Source of the DNA: Cytobacillus depressus
GTDB lineage: Bacteria; Bacillota; Bacilli; Bacillales; Cytobacillaceae
DNA length: 64,000 bases
NCBI RefSeq assembly: GCF_008923245.1
Contig: NZ_WBOS01000004.1
Span: 310,001 to 374,000, forward strand
Direction: 5' to 3'
Position 1 is the stretch's first letter. Every line of letters begins with the position of its first letter. A program made the position numbers and the translations under genes. A model generated the notes under the pieces. The model ran no database searches. It saw only the letters and a program-made list of their open reading frames with translations, and was not told where the DNA came from. Below are positions 24,339 through 32,979 of this stretch, in pieces.

Positions 24339-25466
24339 ATGCATTATGATGTAATTGTCATTGGAGCAGGTTCGATGGGAATAGCGGCAGGTTACTTTTT
24401 ATCAAAGAGTGGGAAAAAAACTTTATTAGTAGATTCCTTTAACCCGCCACATAACAAAGGGAGTCATCACGGAGACACGAGAATCATTCGGCATGCGTAT
24501 GGTGAAGGTGAAGAATATGTTCCGTTGGCGCTCAAGGCTCAAGAATTGTGGAACGACTTAGAGAAGGTGACTGGAAAGCAATTGTTTCTCCAAACCGGGG
24601 TTCTAAACGTGGGCCATGAAAAAACGAATTTTATCCAGAACATCATCTCAAGTTCAAAAGCCTATTCATTGCCACTTGAGGTTTTAGATTCAAGTGAAGT
24701 GAATAAGCGTTGGCCGGGCATCGCTTTACCGGACAAGTACATTGGGTGCTTTGAACCCACATCAGGAGTGCTGAAATGTGAGGAATGCATTAAAGCCTAT
24801 CGAGAACTTGCTGAGCGACACGGAGCTACCATCTTAACCAATAGCAAAGTGAAAGAATTATCAGTTAACGATAAAAGAGTTACCGTCAAAATTGAGGATC
24901 AAACTTTTAATGCTGATGCGTTAGTCGTTTCAGCAGGAGCATGGTCAGGAAGTCTCCTTTCTATATTGGATTTAAATCTTCCTCTAAACCCAGTAAGAAA
25001 AACATTTGCTTGGTTTGATGCCAATGAAGATTTGTATAATTATAAGAATTTTCCTGCCTTTTCGTTTGAGACATCTCAAGGACAATATTATGGTTTTCCA
25101 AGCATCAATGGTTCCGGATTAAAAGTAGGCCGACATGATGGAGGAGAGACAATCAATCCAGATGAAGCCATCCCGGGATTTGGTGAACGAGAGGAAGACA
25201 CGACAGATTTAAGACAATTTTTACATCACTATATGCCTTCTACCCAACAATTGAAGTACGGTAAAACCTGTATGTATACACTTACTCCAGATGAAGATTT
25301 CATTATCGATTTGCATCCTAACTATTCAAACGTTGCCATAGCATCAGGCTTTTCAGGACATGGCTTTAAATTTAGCAGTGTGGTTGGGCAAATTTTAAGT
25401 GAATTGATTATTTCAGGGAAGACTGAACAAAACATTTCTCCTTTTTCAATCAATCGATTTAAATAA
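24339..25466 (+). CDS. solA: Monomeric sarcosine oxidase / N-methyltryptophan oxidase family flavoenzyme
   Basis: This 375-residue protein has the FAD dinucleotide-binding motif VIVIGAGSMGIAAGYFL at its N-terminus and the basic loop HHGDTRIIRHAYGEG. Cys311 in KTCMYTLTPDEDFIID corresponds to the cysteine that bonds covalently to FAD in monomeric sarcosine oxidase. It oxidatively demethylates N-methyl amino acids, giving formaldehyde and H2O2. It has its own ribosome site AAAGGGGGTAAC and no close partner, so it is likely monocistronic. Sarcosine versus N-methyltryptophan preference cannot be read from the sequence. Confidence 0.88.
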   Translation: MHYDVIVIGAGSMGIAAGYFLSKSGKKTLLVDSFNPPHNKGSHHGDTRIIRHAYGEGEEYVPLALKAQELWNDLEKVTGKQLFLQTGVLNVGHEKTNFIQNIISSSKAYSLPLEVLDSSEVNKRWPGIALPDKYIGCFEPTSGVLKCEECIKAYRELAERHGATILTNSKVKELSVNDKRVTVKIEDQTFNADALVVSAGAWSGSLLSILDLNLPLNPVRKTFAWFDANEDLYNYKNFPAFSFETSQGQYYGFPSINGSGLKVGRHDGGETINPDEAIPGFGEREEDTTDLRQFLHHYMPSTQQLKYGKTCMYTLTPDEDFIIDLHPNYSNVAIASGFSGHGFKFSSVVGQILSELIISGKTEQNISPFSINRFK

Positions 25467-25561
25467 ACTTCTTTAACTAAAAGAGTGCGTCTGTTGAAGA
25501 AGAATTAAGTGATTTTAGGACTGAGTCTATATGTTAGTAATTCTATTTAAGGGGGCTTTCC

Positions 25562-25612
25562 TGTAATAAGAATTAGCGCTTATTTTCATTATTGGGCCAG
25601 ATTGTGAAATAA
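25562..25612 (+). repeat. Dispersed repeat, degenerate copy
   Basis: Contains ATAAGAATTAGCGCTT followed by GGGCCAGATTGTGAAATAAC, the right half of the family described at 30438. A left-part sequence (GAGTGCGTCTGTTGAAGAAG) lies just before, near 25482. Confidence 0.5.
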
Positions 25613-25675
25613 CTTTTTACAAGATCTATCTAGAATAGGGATTTCTTATTTGACAAATTATGCGAAAAAATACAT

Positions 25676-26476
25676 TTAAAACATTAAATCAATGTGGGAA
25701 TTTTCCCCTTTCTTTGAAGGATAGATTTCGAAAGATTCTGGAATTAGTTGTGTTGAACGGTAGAGCAATTCAGATACAGTTACACTTTTATACCCGTTCT
25801 TGTCTAAATAGTCCAAAATGTTATCTAATGCTTCAACAGTAGAACAGGTTTGAGTATATTCGCTACCATGCCAATCATGAAACAGAATGATATTACCTGG
25901 CTTTACTCCTTTTTTTATATAATTGCACATTTGATTTACCGGAGGATTTGCCCAATCACGGGAATCTTGATCCCATGACCATAATACGACCGTTTTACCA
26001 TGTTTTAAAGCTGTATTGATAATTACATCATTATAAAAACCTCCTACAGGCCGATAAAGTGACGATTTTAACTCAGTGAATTGCTTAATTATTTTATCTG
26101 TTTCTTCTAATTCGGATGATAGTTTTGCCGAGGTTATATTTCCATAAATATGGTTGAAAGTATGATTAGCAATTTCATGTCCCTCTTTCACTTCTCTTTT
26201 TAAAAGATCAGGAAATCTGACTACTTTATTGCCAGCTACAAAAAAGGTAGCTTTAGCATCATGTTTTGCCAATATATCAAGTATTTGTGGAGTCAAAACA
26301 GGATGAGGTCCATCATCGAAAGTAAGGGCAACTAACTTTTCCTTTGTGTTTACTTCCCAAATAACACGCCCTGTTTTTTCATATGCTTCTCGACTGTTAG
26401 TGGATGCATCCGCATTTACTTGAAAGGAGAATAAAGGAATTAATAAAAGAATGGTAATGATTAAAATTTTTTCCAT
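25676..26476 (-). CDS. Polysaccharide deacetylase (NodB homology), secreted
   Basis: This 266-residue protein has an N-terminal signal peptide (hydrophobic residues 4-19) and a carbohydrate esterase 4 domain. Motif 1 is TFDDGPH (52-58), the metal-binding motif 2 is HTFNH (105-109), motif 3 is RPVGGFYN and a C-terminal GNIILFHDWH supplies the last catalytic His. It removes acetyl groups from peptidoglycan or chitin-like polymers outside the cell. It is a stand-alone gene. Confidence 0.9.
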   Translation of the reverse strand: MEKILIITILLLIPLFSFQVNADASTNSREAYEKTGRVIWEVNTKEKLVALTFDDGPHPVLTPQILDILAKHDAKATFFVAGNKVVRFPDLLKREVKEGHEIANHTFNHIYGNITSAKLSSELEETDKIIKQFTELKSSLYRPVGGFYNDVIINTALKHGKTVVLWSWDQDSRDWANPPVNQMCNYIKKGVKPGNIILFHDWHGSEYTQTCSTVEALDNILDYLDKNGYKSVTVSELLYRSTQLIPESFEIYPSKKGENSHIDLMF

Positions 26477-26611
26477 TGGATAGGCTCCTCCTTTATGATG
26501 AACTTATTTTTTGCATTCTTTAATAAAAATATTTAACGAAAACAGGTTATTTAGTATTTTGGATCTAGTCGTTTCATGGTACAGAGATTTTATGCAATAG
26601 AAGAGGAGATT

Positions 26612-26640
26612 CTTCCATAATCGGGCGCTACTTCCTACTC
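26612..26640 (+). repeat. Dispersed repeat, truncated copy
   Basis: TTCCATAATCGGGCGC, the left end of the family described at 30438, then unrelated sequence. Confidence 0.45.
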
Positions 26641-26677
26641 CGACTACTGCTATAATAAAACCAAATAAAACAAGTTC

Positions 26678-26695
26678 AACCAGTGAAAACTGGTT
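26678..26695. other. Hairpin with GAAA tetraloop
   Basis: AACCAGT and ACTGGTT flank GAAA. No T tract follows. Confidence 0.35.
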
Positions 26696-26707
26696 AAACT
26701 TATATTA

Positions 26708-26770
26708 CGATCGGGCGCAATTCTGCAGCAAGAAATGCGCTCTTCTTAATGAAGCGGGCCATTTAATGGA
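26708..26770 (+). repeat. Dispersed repeat, core variant with CTGCAGCAAG
   Basis: ATCGGGCGCAATTCTGCAGC, then GCGCTCTTCTTAATGAAG and CGGGCCATTTAATGG. It shares this core with the copy at 28961. Confidence 0.55.
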
Positions 26771-26833
26771 GGAAAAATTTTTATTACATCTATTTATAGG
26801 ACTATAATATAATTTATGGTGAGGGGATGAAAA

Positions 26834-27535
26834 ATGAAAACTGTAAACCACGTAACATGTGAAAAAAGATCCTATACTAGAGAGTTTACTTCTCACCAAC
26901 ATGAGTTTGGACAATTTCTATTTCCATTAAAAGGCTCCCTAGATATACAAACGAAGTTGCAAGAAATCAATCTTAACCCAGATTATTGTTTTTATATTCC
27001 TCCCAAGTTAGAACATAATTACCGTTCTATGGATAGAAATGAATTCTTAATTTTAGATATTCCAATAAAATATTTGCCAGAGAATACGAGTGACATGTAC
27101 ATACGGTTGGATAAACAATGGGGTTCTATCCGATATTTGCTATTGGAAGAGGCGAAGAGTCAGGAAAGTACATCCTCCTTAGTAGATTTGACAAGATATG
27201 TAACCAGCAAACTACAAATTTCTAAGCCACTTTCTATTGAATACATTCATAAACATTATAAAGAGTCAATTAGACTAGAAACTTTAGCAAAGATAGAGCA
27301 TTACCATCCAGTATATTATTCAGCATGGTTTAAGGATAAAACTGGTAAAAGCCCAAAGGTTTATATATCTGAACTTCGTTTGAATGAGGCCAAACAACTT
27401 TTGATTTCAACAGGATGGTCCATGTCGAAGATTAGTGAAGAATTAGGTTTTGAGAATTCTTCGTCGTTTACTAGATGGTTTGTCCGTTGTGAGGGGCTAC
27501 CTCCACAAAAATTTAGAATTCTTAATAATAGATAA
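26834..27535 (+). CDS. AraC family transcriptional regulator
   Basis: This 233-residue protein has an N-terminal cupin-like sensing region (HQHEFGQFLFPLKGSLDIQ, about 20-40) and a C-terminal double helix-turn-helix. The second motif shows the AraC signature (SMSKISEELGFENSSSFTRW, about 198-217, followed by PQKFR). It probably regulates the adjacent EamA-family exporter, which starts 94 bases downstream on the same strand. The ligand is unknown. Confidence 0.87.
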   Translation: MKTVNHVTCEKRSYTREFTSHQHEFGQFLFPLKGSLDIQTKLQEINLNPDYCFYIPPKLEHNYRSMDRNEFLILDIPIKYLPENTSDMYIRLDKQWGSIRYLLLEEAKSQESTSSLVDLTRYVTSKLQISKPLSIEYIHKHYKESIRLETLAKIEHYHPVYYSAWFKDKTGKSPKVYISELRLNEAKQLLISTGWSMSKISEELGFENSSSFTRWFVRCEGLPPQKFRILNNR

Positions 27536-27628
27536 AAAGTATATTAAACTTGGTATAGAAAAGTTTTTATGGAATTTTCTATTATAAGTTTATATTTCTT
27601 TTTATCTTTTTTTATTGGGGTGAACAAA

Positions 27629-28543
27629 ATGAAGGAGAAATTTGCTCCTTTTTTAGTATTACTTGCCGCAATACTTTGGGGGACTACGGGTACAACACAG
27701 GCACTTGCACCAGAAACGGCACACCCGATTGCGATCGGGGCTACTCGCTTAGCAGTCGGAGGAATATTTTTAGTCATAATTGTTCTAATAACGGGAAAAT
27801 TCAACTTTACAAATTGGCCAGTCAAGACAACAATATTAGCTTCCTTGTGTATGGCATTGTATCAGCCATTATTTTTCTCTGCTGTTTCAATTACAGGAGT
27901 GGCCATTGGAACAGTAGTAGCCATTGGGAGTGCGCCGGTTTTATCAGGTCTCATAGAATGGTTATTTTTAAAAATTCGTCCTTCTAAAGTTTGGTGGTAT
28001 TCTACTTTTCTATCCATCTTAGGTTGTCTATTGCTCTTTGGTAACAAAGAATCAGCATATTTAGATCCTGTTGGAATCTTAATGTCATTAGGTGCTGGGT
28101 TATCCTTTGCAAGTTATACGATTATCAGTAGAAATTTGGTTGTAAACCATTCGTCTTTATCAGTAGTAGCAGTCATTTTCACTCTTAGTGCAATCTTTTT
28201 ATCTCCATTTTTATTTATTTTTGATATGTCTTGGATAATGAGTTTCCGAGGTGTAAGTGTAAGTCTTCAACTTGGAATTGTGGCGACTGGGATCCCATAT
28301 TTGCTTTTTGCCAAAGGACTTATCCATGTCTCATCATCCAATGCAGTGACGCTCACGTTAGCAGAACCATTAACAGCAGCGTTATTAGGGGTTTTAATAA
28401 TAGATGAATACTTAACTATCACTTCTTGGTTTGGGATTATCCTCTTAATGCTAGGAATCGGAATATTAATATGGTCGTCCAAAAATTCTAGTGGCCAAAA
28501 GGAGCTTGAGATGGTTCAGAAAAGAGTAATTTTAAAAAAATGA
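27629..28543 (+). CDS. EamA/DMT family transporter
   Basis: This 304-residue membrane protein has about ten helices in two EamA halves. It starts FAPFLVLLAAILWGTTGTTQ, the usual first helix; the second half includes GLSFASYTIISRNL and ends with the GVLIIDEYLTITSWFGIILL helix pair. Members export amino acids or metabolites. The start chosen is ATG 27629 after TTGGGGTGA; an upstream in-frame ATG at 27569 has no good ribosome site. Confidence 0.85.
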   Translation: MKEKFAPFLVLLAAILWGTTGTTQALAPETAHPIAIGATRLAVGGIFLVIIVLITGKFNFTNWPVKTTILASLCMALYQPLFFSAVSITGVAIGTVVAIGSAPVLSGLIEWLFLKIRPSKVWWYSTFLSILGCLLLFGNKESAYLDPVGILMSLGAGLSFASYTIISRNLVVNHSSLSVVAVIFTLSAIFLSPFLFIFDMSWIMSFRGVSVSLQLGIVATGIPYLLFAKGLIHVSSSNAVTLTLAEPLTAALLGVLIIDEYLTITSWFGIILLMLGIGILIWSSKNSSGQKELEMVQKRVILKK

Positions 28544-28564
28544 TTAAAAGGTGGTTATATTTCT

Positions 28565-28897
28565 ATGGCAATCATTGAGGACTTTATTAAATTAGATATT
28601 CGTGTGGGCACGGTTATTAACGCCACACCTTTTCCTGAAGCAAGAAAACCTGCAATAAAACTACAAATTGATTTTGGAGAAGAGATCGGTATAAAACATT
28701 CTTCGGCCCAAATTACACGAAGATATTCATCTGAACAACTTTGTGGGCGTCAGGTGGTAGGAGTAGTTAATCTCCCTCCAATGCGTATTGCAGGGTTTAA
28801 ATCTGAGGTATTGGTAATAGGGGGGGTTCCGGAAGAGGGGGATGTTGTTCTTTTAAAACCCGATGAGCCAGTTACAAATGGAACATGCATCTCATAA
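28565..28897 (+). CDS. csaA: CsaA-type tRNA-binding/chaperone protein
   Basis: This 110-residue protein is an entire OB-fold tRNA-binding domain: [20 protein letters not shown], then [38 protein letters not shown] and [11 protein letters not shown]. subtilis CsaA has this length and fold and behaves as a protein-secretion chaperone that binds tRNA. It starts about 20 bases after the EamA transporter gene and may be co-transcribed with it by chance. No odd features. Confidence 0.93.
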   Translation: MAIIEDFIKLDIRVGTVINATPFPEARKPAIKLQIDFGEEIGIKHSSAQITRRYSSEQLCGRQVVGVVNLPPMRIAGFKSEVLVIGGVPEEGDVVLLKPDEPVTNGTCIS

Positions 28898-28960
28898 TAT
28901 TTGACTTTAAAAAAAGGATGCCTATTTATTCCTAAAAACGCTATTAGAAACTGATTTTTA

Positions 28961-29030
28961 TTCAATTATAGGGCGCAATTCTGCAGCAAGAATAACGCTA
29001 TTTCTTTATGTTAAAGGCTATATTCTTGAA
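28961..29030 (+). repeat. Dispersed repeat, copy with CTGCAGCAAG core
   Basis: TCAATTATAGGGCGCAATTC then TGCAGCAAGAATAACGC and AAAGGCTATATTCTTGAA. It pairs in type with 26708-26770. Confidence 0.55.
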
Positions 29031-29122
29031 TAAGAGAAGGAAATACATCGAACTCTCATTAACGGATCAGGTTGAAATGATATAATCATTAACAATGTGA
29101 AAATCATTTAAGGGTGAATAGA

Positions 29123-29716
29123 ATGCTTAAAATAAACAAAAAATCCGATAATTTAATTATTGTCGTTCACGAAATATATGGAATTAACCAACATATGGTG
29201 GATTTATGTGAATTATTATCAGAACAAAATTTTGATCTCATTTGTCCAAATCTATTTGAACAAGAAATACCCTTTGATTATTCTCAAGAGGAAAAGGCTT
29301 ACCATAATTTTATGAATAATGTTGGTTTTACAAACGGATTACATAAAGTAAAAAATATATTATTAGCTATTCAAGATCAGTATTCAAAAATATTTATCAT
29401 TGGATTTAGTGTAGGGGCAACGGTTGCTTGGTTGTGTAGTGAGGAAGAATGTGTTGATGGTATCGTTGGATACTATGGTTCACGTATTAGGGACTATGTA
29501 AATATAAATCCAAAATGCCCGGTGTTGTTATTTTTTCCGAAAGTGGAAAAATCATTTAATGTTGATGAATTAGTTTCAACTTTAGATAAACCAAATATAG
29601 ATGTACATATATGTAGTGGTGAACACGGATTTAGTGATCCATACTCTACTAAATACAATGAAGAATTAGCTCAAACTACATTTAGAGAAACATTGCATTT
29701 CTTCAAAAATAACTGA
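29123..29716 (+). CDS. Dienelactone hydrolase family protein
   Basis: This 197-residue alpha/beta-fold protein opens with IIVVHEIYGINQHMVDLC, typical for dienelactone hydrolases. The nucleophile position reads IIGFSVGATVAW, with Ser instead of the Cys of classical dienelactone hydrolase, so it is an esterase-like variant. The catalytic His is in SGEHGFSDPYS. The start is ATG 29123, six bases after AAGGGTG; the in-frame GTG at 29114 is part of that ribosome site. Substrate unknown. Confidence 0.78.
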   Translation: MLKINKKSDNLIIVVHEIYGINQHMVDLCELLSEQNFDLICPNLFEQEIPFDYSQEEKAYHNFMNNVGFTNGLHKVKNILLAIQDQYSKIFIIGFSVGATVAWLCSEEECVDGIVGYYGSRIRDYVNINPKCPVLLFFPKVEKSFNVDELVSTLDKPNIDVHICSGEHGFSDPYSTKYNEELAQTTFRETLHFFKNN

Positions 29717-29739
29717 AATTTTATTCCGCAAATGGGTGA

Positions 29740-29801
29740 ATTTGTGTAATATCATATGCAACTATTTAGCTGAAATTATTGTTGTACGATCTTCAATTAT
29801 A
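29740..29801 (+). repeat. Second repeat type, copy 1
   Basis: About 60 bases with GTGTAATATCATATGCAACT, TTTAGCTGAAATTATTGTTG and CGATCTTCAATTATA match 34455-34516 with few changes. It joins on to left-end sequence of the main family, so it may be another piece of the same element. Confidence 0.6.
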
Positions 29802-29934
29802 GTAGTATTACACTTAAACAATCGGGTAGCTTAGTGGAACTATATGATTAATTTTCCATTAAAAGATTTGTGGTTAATTCTGTCATAATGATAGTAGGGA
29901 AAATGATAAAAAAGGTAAGAAGTGAGGTGGAAAA

Positions 29935-30378
29935 ATGTCTTATACGGGTTACAAGCTGATTTTTATTAAAATTATAGCTGCTATTGTTTCAGCCGTTGCA
30001 TTTAGTTTTGGGGGTGCTTGGCAAACATACACACCAATATCCGAAAGACTGCCTGATATAGGGTATTACTCTTTTAGTGGTTTATTTGCTATCAATTTCG
30101 TTCCAAGCTTTTTTATTTTTATAATATTAGGTGTTATCTTATCACCTGTTATTGATAGCATGATTATTAAGAAGTTTAATTTGAAAGGGATCAAAGGTAT
30201 CCTTACAATGGTATTGGCTTACTTGTTGCTGGGTGTTGTTAGTGGCGTTATATTTTCCATTTTCTTTTTTAGAATTGATTTTATTATTAACTACATTTTT
30301 ATTTCAATTTTAGGTGCCATGATTTTTCTCTTTTTTCAAACCGTATTTCAGTTTGGTTTTTATAAATTAGCTAAATAA
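29935..30378 (+). CDS. Hypothetical membrane protein, about four helices
   Basis: This 147-residue protein has four hydrophobic stretches (around 8-25, 45-65, 80-105 and 115-135) and few charges. It starts ATG after AAGTGAGGTGG. I do not recognise the family; the sequence between helices 1 and 2 (FGGAWQTYTPISERLPDIGY) is probably outside. Neighbours are unrelated, so no role is proposed. Confidence 0.7.
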   Translation: MSYTGYKLIFIKIIAAIVSAVAFSFGGAWQTYTPISERLPDIGYYSFSGLFAINFVPSFFIFIILGVILSPVIDSMIIKKFNLKGIKGILTMVLAYLLLGVVSGVIFSIFFFRIDFIINYIFISILGAMIFLFFQTVFQFGFYKLAK

Positions 30379-30437
30379 AATAAATTCGTTATTGTATTAA
30401 CGGGTTGCTTTAGTGAAAGAAGAATAAATTGATTATA

Positions 30438-30508
30438 TTTCACAATCTTGCGCTTTTCTGAAATAAGGAACGCGTCTTTCTTCATGAAAAGGGCCAGATT
30501 GTGGAATA
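30438..30508 (+). repeat. Dispersed repeat, best-preserved copy with inverted ends
   Basis: TTTCACAATC at the left and GATTGTGGAA at the right are inverted repeats bounding about 70 bases. Between them are TTGCGC, AACGCGTCTTTCTTCATGAA and GGGCCA. A left-part sequence (TTAACGGGTTGCTTTAGTG) precedes it near 30398. The form is that of a small non-autonomous element. Confidence 0.65.
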
Positions 30509-30605
30509 ACGCTTAGTAAGTTAAATGGATATGGTGAAGCAATCTACTTAAACTAAAGTATGCAGATTAGTTGAATAGAACTCATTTTGAAATAATAATG
30601 AAAAA

Positions 30606-30633
30606 CAGACAGAAATTTTTTCTGTCTGCTTTT
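30606..30633. terminator. Bidirectional terminator
   Basis: CAGACAGAA pairs with TTCTGTCTG over a 5-base loop; T-rich sequence follows on either strand. It serves the minus-strand hydrolase gene ending at 30638. Confidence 0.78.
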
Positions 30634-30637
30634 TCTC

Positions 30638-31417
30638 CTAAAATGAATATGATTCTCCGTCATTTGGCACTAAAACATTAGAAGAGGTTCCTTTTTCATT
30701 AATAAAGCTTTTTAATTCTTCTCTTGATAATGTCCAATGATTGACAGCTTCTAAATGGCTCGCAATAATTTTGGCGTTAGGGGCAGCCTTATACACTTCA
30801 TAGACATCATCTTTCCCCATTACTAGAGAACCTCCTTCTAGGAATTGATTATCCCCAGCATTTACAACAATTATTTCTGGCTTGTGTGTTTCGATTACTT
30901 CCTGAACAGCTTCATACCAAACCGTATCTCCAGCTACATATAAAGTTTTTTCATTTGAATGTTTGAAGACAACACCACACACTTGACCAGCAAGTTTTAC
31001 CATTTCGCCTCTCCCATGCTCGCCTTTTGTTTTAATTAATTGGATACCTTCAAAGACTGTATCCATTTTTAAAACCTCTACATTTTTGAAACCAGCGTCT
31101 CGAATTTCTGACGCATCCTCATCATTTTGGGCAAATAATTTAATTTCTTTTGGCAATGCTTCTTTGGCAGCATCATCCCAGTGGTCTAAATGCAGATGAG
31201 TGACAATGACAGCATCAATATTAGATATAATATTGTCAATGGACGTTGGTAAGCTAACTAAAGGATTATTTTGATCTTGTCTTAATGCATCGGGATAGCC
31301 TACACCAGGTCCAAAAGGTGGATAAGTCCCTTTCTCTGCTAACATTGGATCTATTAAAAACTTTTTGCCTGCAAATTCTACAACTAGTGTTGCATTACGA
31401 ATTTGTTGAATATTCAT
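30638..31417 (-). CDS. Metallo-beta-lactamase-fold hydrolase (UlaG-like)
   Basis: This 259-residue protein has the metal-binding motif THLHLDHWDD in the N half and the supporting residues in YVAGDTVWY and IASHLEAVNHW. The pattern is that of the UlaG/metal-dependent hydrolase branch rather than beta-lactamases. The start is ATG 31417, eight bases after AAAGGAG; the TTG two codons upstream is ignored. It is divergent from an Lrp/AsnC gene, whose product may regulate it. Substrate unknown. Confidence 0.83.
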   Translation of the reverse strand: MNIQQIRNATLVVEFAGKKFLIDPMLAEKGTYPPFGPGVGYPDALRQDQNNPLVSLPTSIDNIISNIDAVIVTHLHLDHWDDAAKEALPKEIKLFAQNDEDASEIRDAGFKNVEVLKMDTVFEGIQLIKTKGEHGRGEMVKLAGQVCGVVFKHSNEKTLYVAGDTVWYEAVQEVIETHKPEIIVVNAGDNQFLEGGSLVMGKDDVYEVYKAAPNAKIIASHLEAVNHWTLSREELKSFINEKGTSSNVLVPNDGESYSF

Positions 31418-31487
31418 GTTCAAAACTCCTTTTTCTTAGATTCACAAAAAGTTTATACTATAACCAATTAACGATTACATAGATAAA

Positions 31488-31515
31488 ATCAAGTCTTTTG
31501 GGAGTTTGACTTGAT
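31488..31515. promoter_or_regulatory. Inverted repeat in the divergent promoter region
   Basis: ATCAAGTC and GACTTGAT flank 12 bases just before the Lrp-type gene. It is a candidate binding site for that protein acting on both genes. Confidence 0.45.
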
Positions 31516-31535
31516 AAATGAAAGGATTTGAATAA

Positions 31536-31946
31536 ATGTTAGATAGCACGGATATGCATATCTTAGATGAACTATCCAAGAACAGTCGCATCACTATGAA
31601 AGAATTGGGTGAGAAAGTCCATTTGACTGGACAAGCTGCTTCGGCTAGAGTGGCAAAATTAGAGGATAATGGAGTAATTGAGGGTTATACAATTAAAGTT
31701 AATCAAGTTAAATTAGGATGTTTTATACATGGATTTATTACGATCTTTACACAAAGCACTTATCATCAACCTTATCTGTCGTTTATAAAAACACAAGAAC
31801 AATACATAATACATAACTATAAAATCAGTGGAGATGGTTGTTATCTTCTCGAATGTAAATTTCCATCTAATGAAATATTAGATAAATTTTTGGAAGACTT
31901 AAACGAGCATGCAAATTATAAATTATCAATTGTTATTAAGAAATAG
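31536..31946 (+). CDS. Lrp/AsnC family transcriptional regulator
   Basis: This 136-residue protein has the Lrp winged helix: MLDSTDMHILDELSKNSRIT, then LGEKVHLTGQAASARVAKLE, and a C-terminal ligand-binding (RAM-like) domain ending in a beta strand. It is slightly short. It probably senses an amino acid and controls itself and the divergent hydrolase through the inverted repeat at 31488. Confidence 0.87.
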   Translation: MLDSTDMHILDELSKNSRITMKELGEKVHLTGQAASARVAKLEDNGVIEGYTIKVNQVKLGCFIHGFITIFTQSTYHQPYLSFIKTQEQYIIHNYKISGDGCYLLECKFPSNEILDKFLEDLNEHANYKLSIVIKK

Positions 31947-32054
31947 TGCATCTAGTTATGCCATTAACGCGGAGAAAAAGTAAAAAAACAATAAGAAAAA
32001 CAAACCAATTATCAACCGAAATCGCACACTAAATAACAATGTAACAGTGAGAAA

Positions 32055-32078
32055 AAGACCGACTTTTGAGTCGGTCTT
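32055..32078 (-). terminator. Terminator of the acetyltransferase gene
   Basis: AAGACCGACT and AGTCGGTCTT pair over a four-base loop; on the minus strand TTTTTC follows. Confidence 0.78.
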
Positions 32079-32112
32079 CAGTATATCAAGTAACATTAAA
32101 CTTATTCACTCA

Positions 32113-32670
32113 TTAGCAACATAAATTCCCTAGTTTCTTTTCCCGCCTGTTCCCAATATAACAACCTTCTTGTACTTCACTAACATAGATGTATCCAAGT
32201 CTTTCATAATACTCGTTAAGCTTGATGTTTGAAGCCTGACAGTCTAATCTAACCGCATCGACACCGTTATCAAGTGCCATCTGTTCACATAAGTTTATAA
32301 TTTTTATCCCAACACCTGGAACCTCTGTATCGCTAACGAGGTTGTGAATATAGTAATTTTTTGACCCATCGTTAGTCCATCGCTTATCTTCTTCGAGCAA
32401 TACAACCGCACCAACAACCTTACCAGTCAGTTTATCTTTCATAATGTAAAGTTGACCAGCTTCAACTTTGTTTTCAAAATAGTCTCTTGGATACGAATCG
32501 AAATAATTTGTTTTATTCCACTGATTTATATTGTTTTTATCCATCCATATAATCCGCTTTTCTATAAGTTGATATATTTCATCAACATCTCTTGTTACTG
32601 CTTTCCTGAAAGCATATTTATCCATACTTGACCGAGTACCATCCTTTGCCATATTGTTCTTACCTGCCAT
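32113..32670 (-). CDS. GNAT family N-acetyltransferase
   Basis: This 185-residue protein carries a GNAT fold. Motif A is approximated by VPGVGIKIINLCEQMA, and the C-terminal part has VRLDCQASNIKLNEYYERLG, typical of the family. Acetyl-CoA would be donor; the acceptor is unknown. The start is uncertain: ATG 32670 is the longest, but in-frame ATGs at codons 7 and 16 are also possible because none has a strong ribosome site. Confidence 0.8.
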   Translation of the reverse strand: MAGKNNMAKDGTRSSMDKYAFRKAVTRDVDEIYQLIEKRIIWMDKNNINQWNKTNYFDSYPRDYFENKVEAGQLYIMKDKLTGKVVGAVVLLEEDKRWTNDGSKNYYIHNLVSDTEVPGVGIKIINLCEQMALDNGVDAVRLDCQASNIKLNEYYERLGYIYVSEVQEGCYIGNRREKKLGNLCC

Positions 32671-32979
32671 TTACTTCAAGTCTATTAATTTTAACATAAA
32701 AAATACAAATCCTTGATTTTTCAAAATTAGACCCAAATTGGCATAACAAATAACAAAATAGTACCCTAATTCGCACGCTGACAACAACTATTGTCAGGAT
32801 GCTATTTGTAGTGCGATTCATTATGCCATTTTGAGGTATATTCCGCTTAAAATGTTGATGTACCAAAGTAAAAAAGCATACCAATGAATGTTGAAAATAA
32901 AAGAAGAAGATACATATTAGTGCCTTGAAAATCATATTTAGTAACGATTGATGATAAATAAATTTTGGAGGCTATTATA
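32671..32979. other. Intergenic region without a recognised gene
   Basis: It lies between the divergent acetyltransferase and catalase genes. A TGACAA/TTGTCA inverted repeat near 32780 is flanked by CGCAC and GTGCG. A 91-codon minus-strand frame here has no support. The catalase ribosome site TTTTGGAGG ends the region. Confidence 0.4.

Noticed and set aside
32660..32935. 91-codon minus-strand frame near the acetyltransferase gene
   Set aside because: It is low-complexity, overlaps the end of another gene and lacks a ribosome site.
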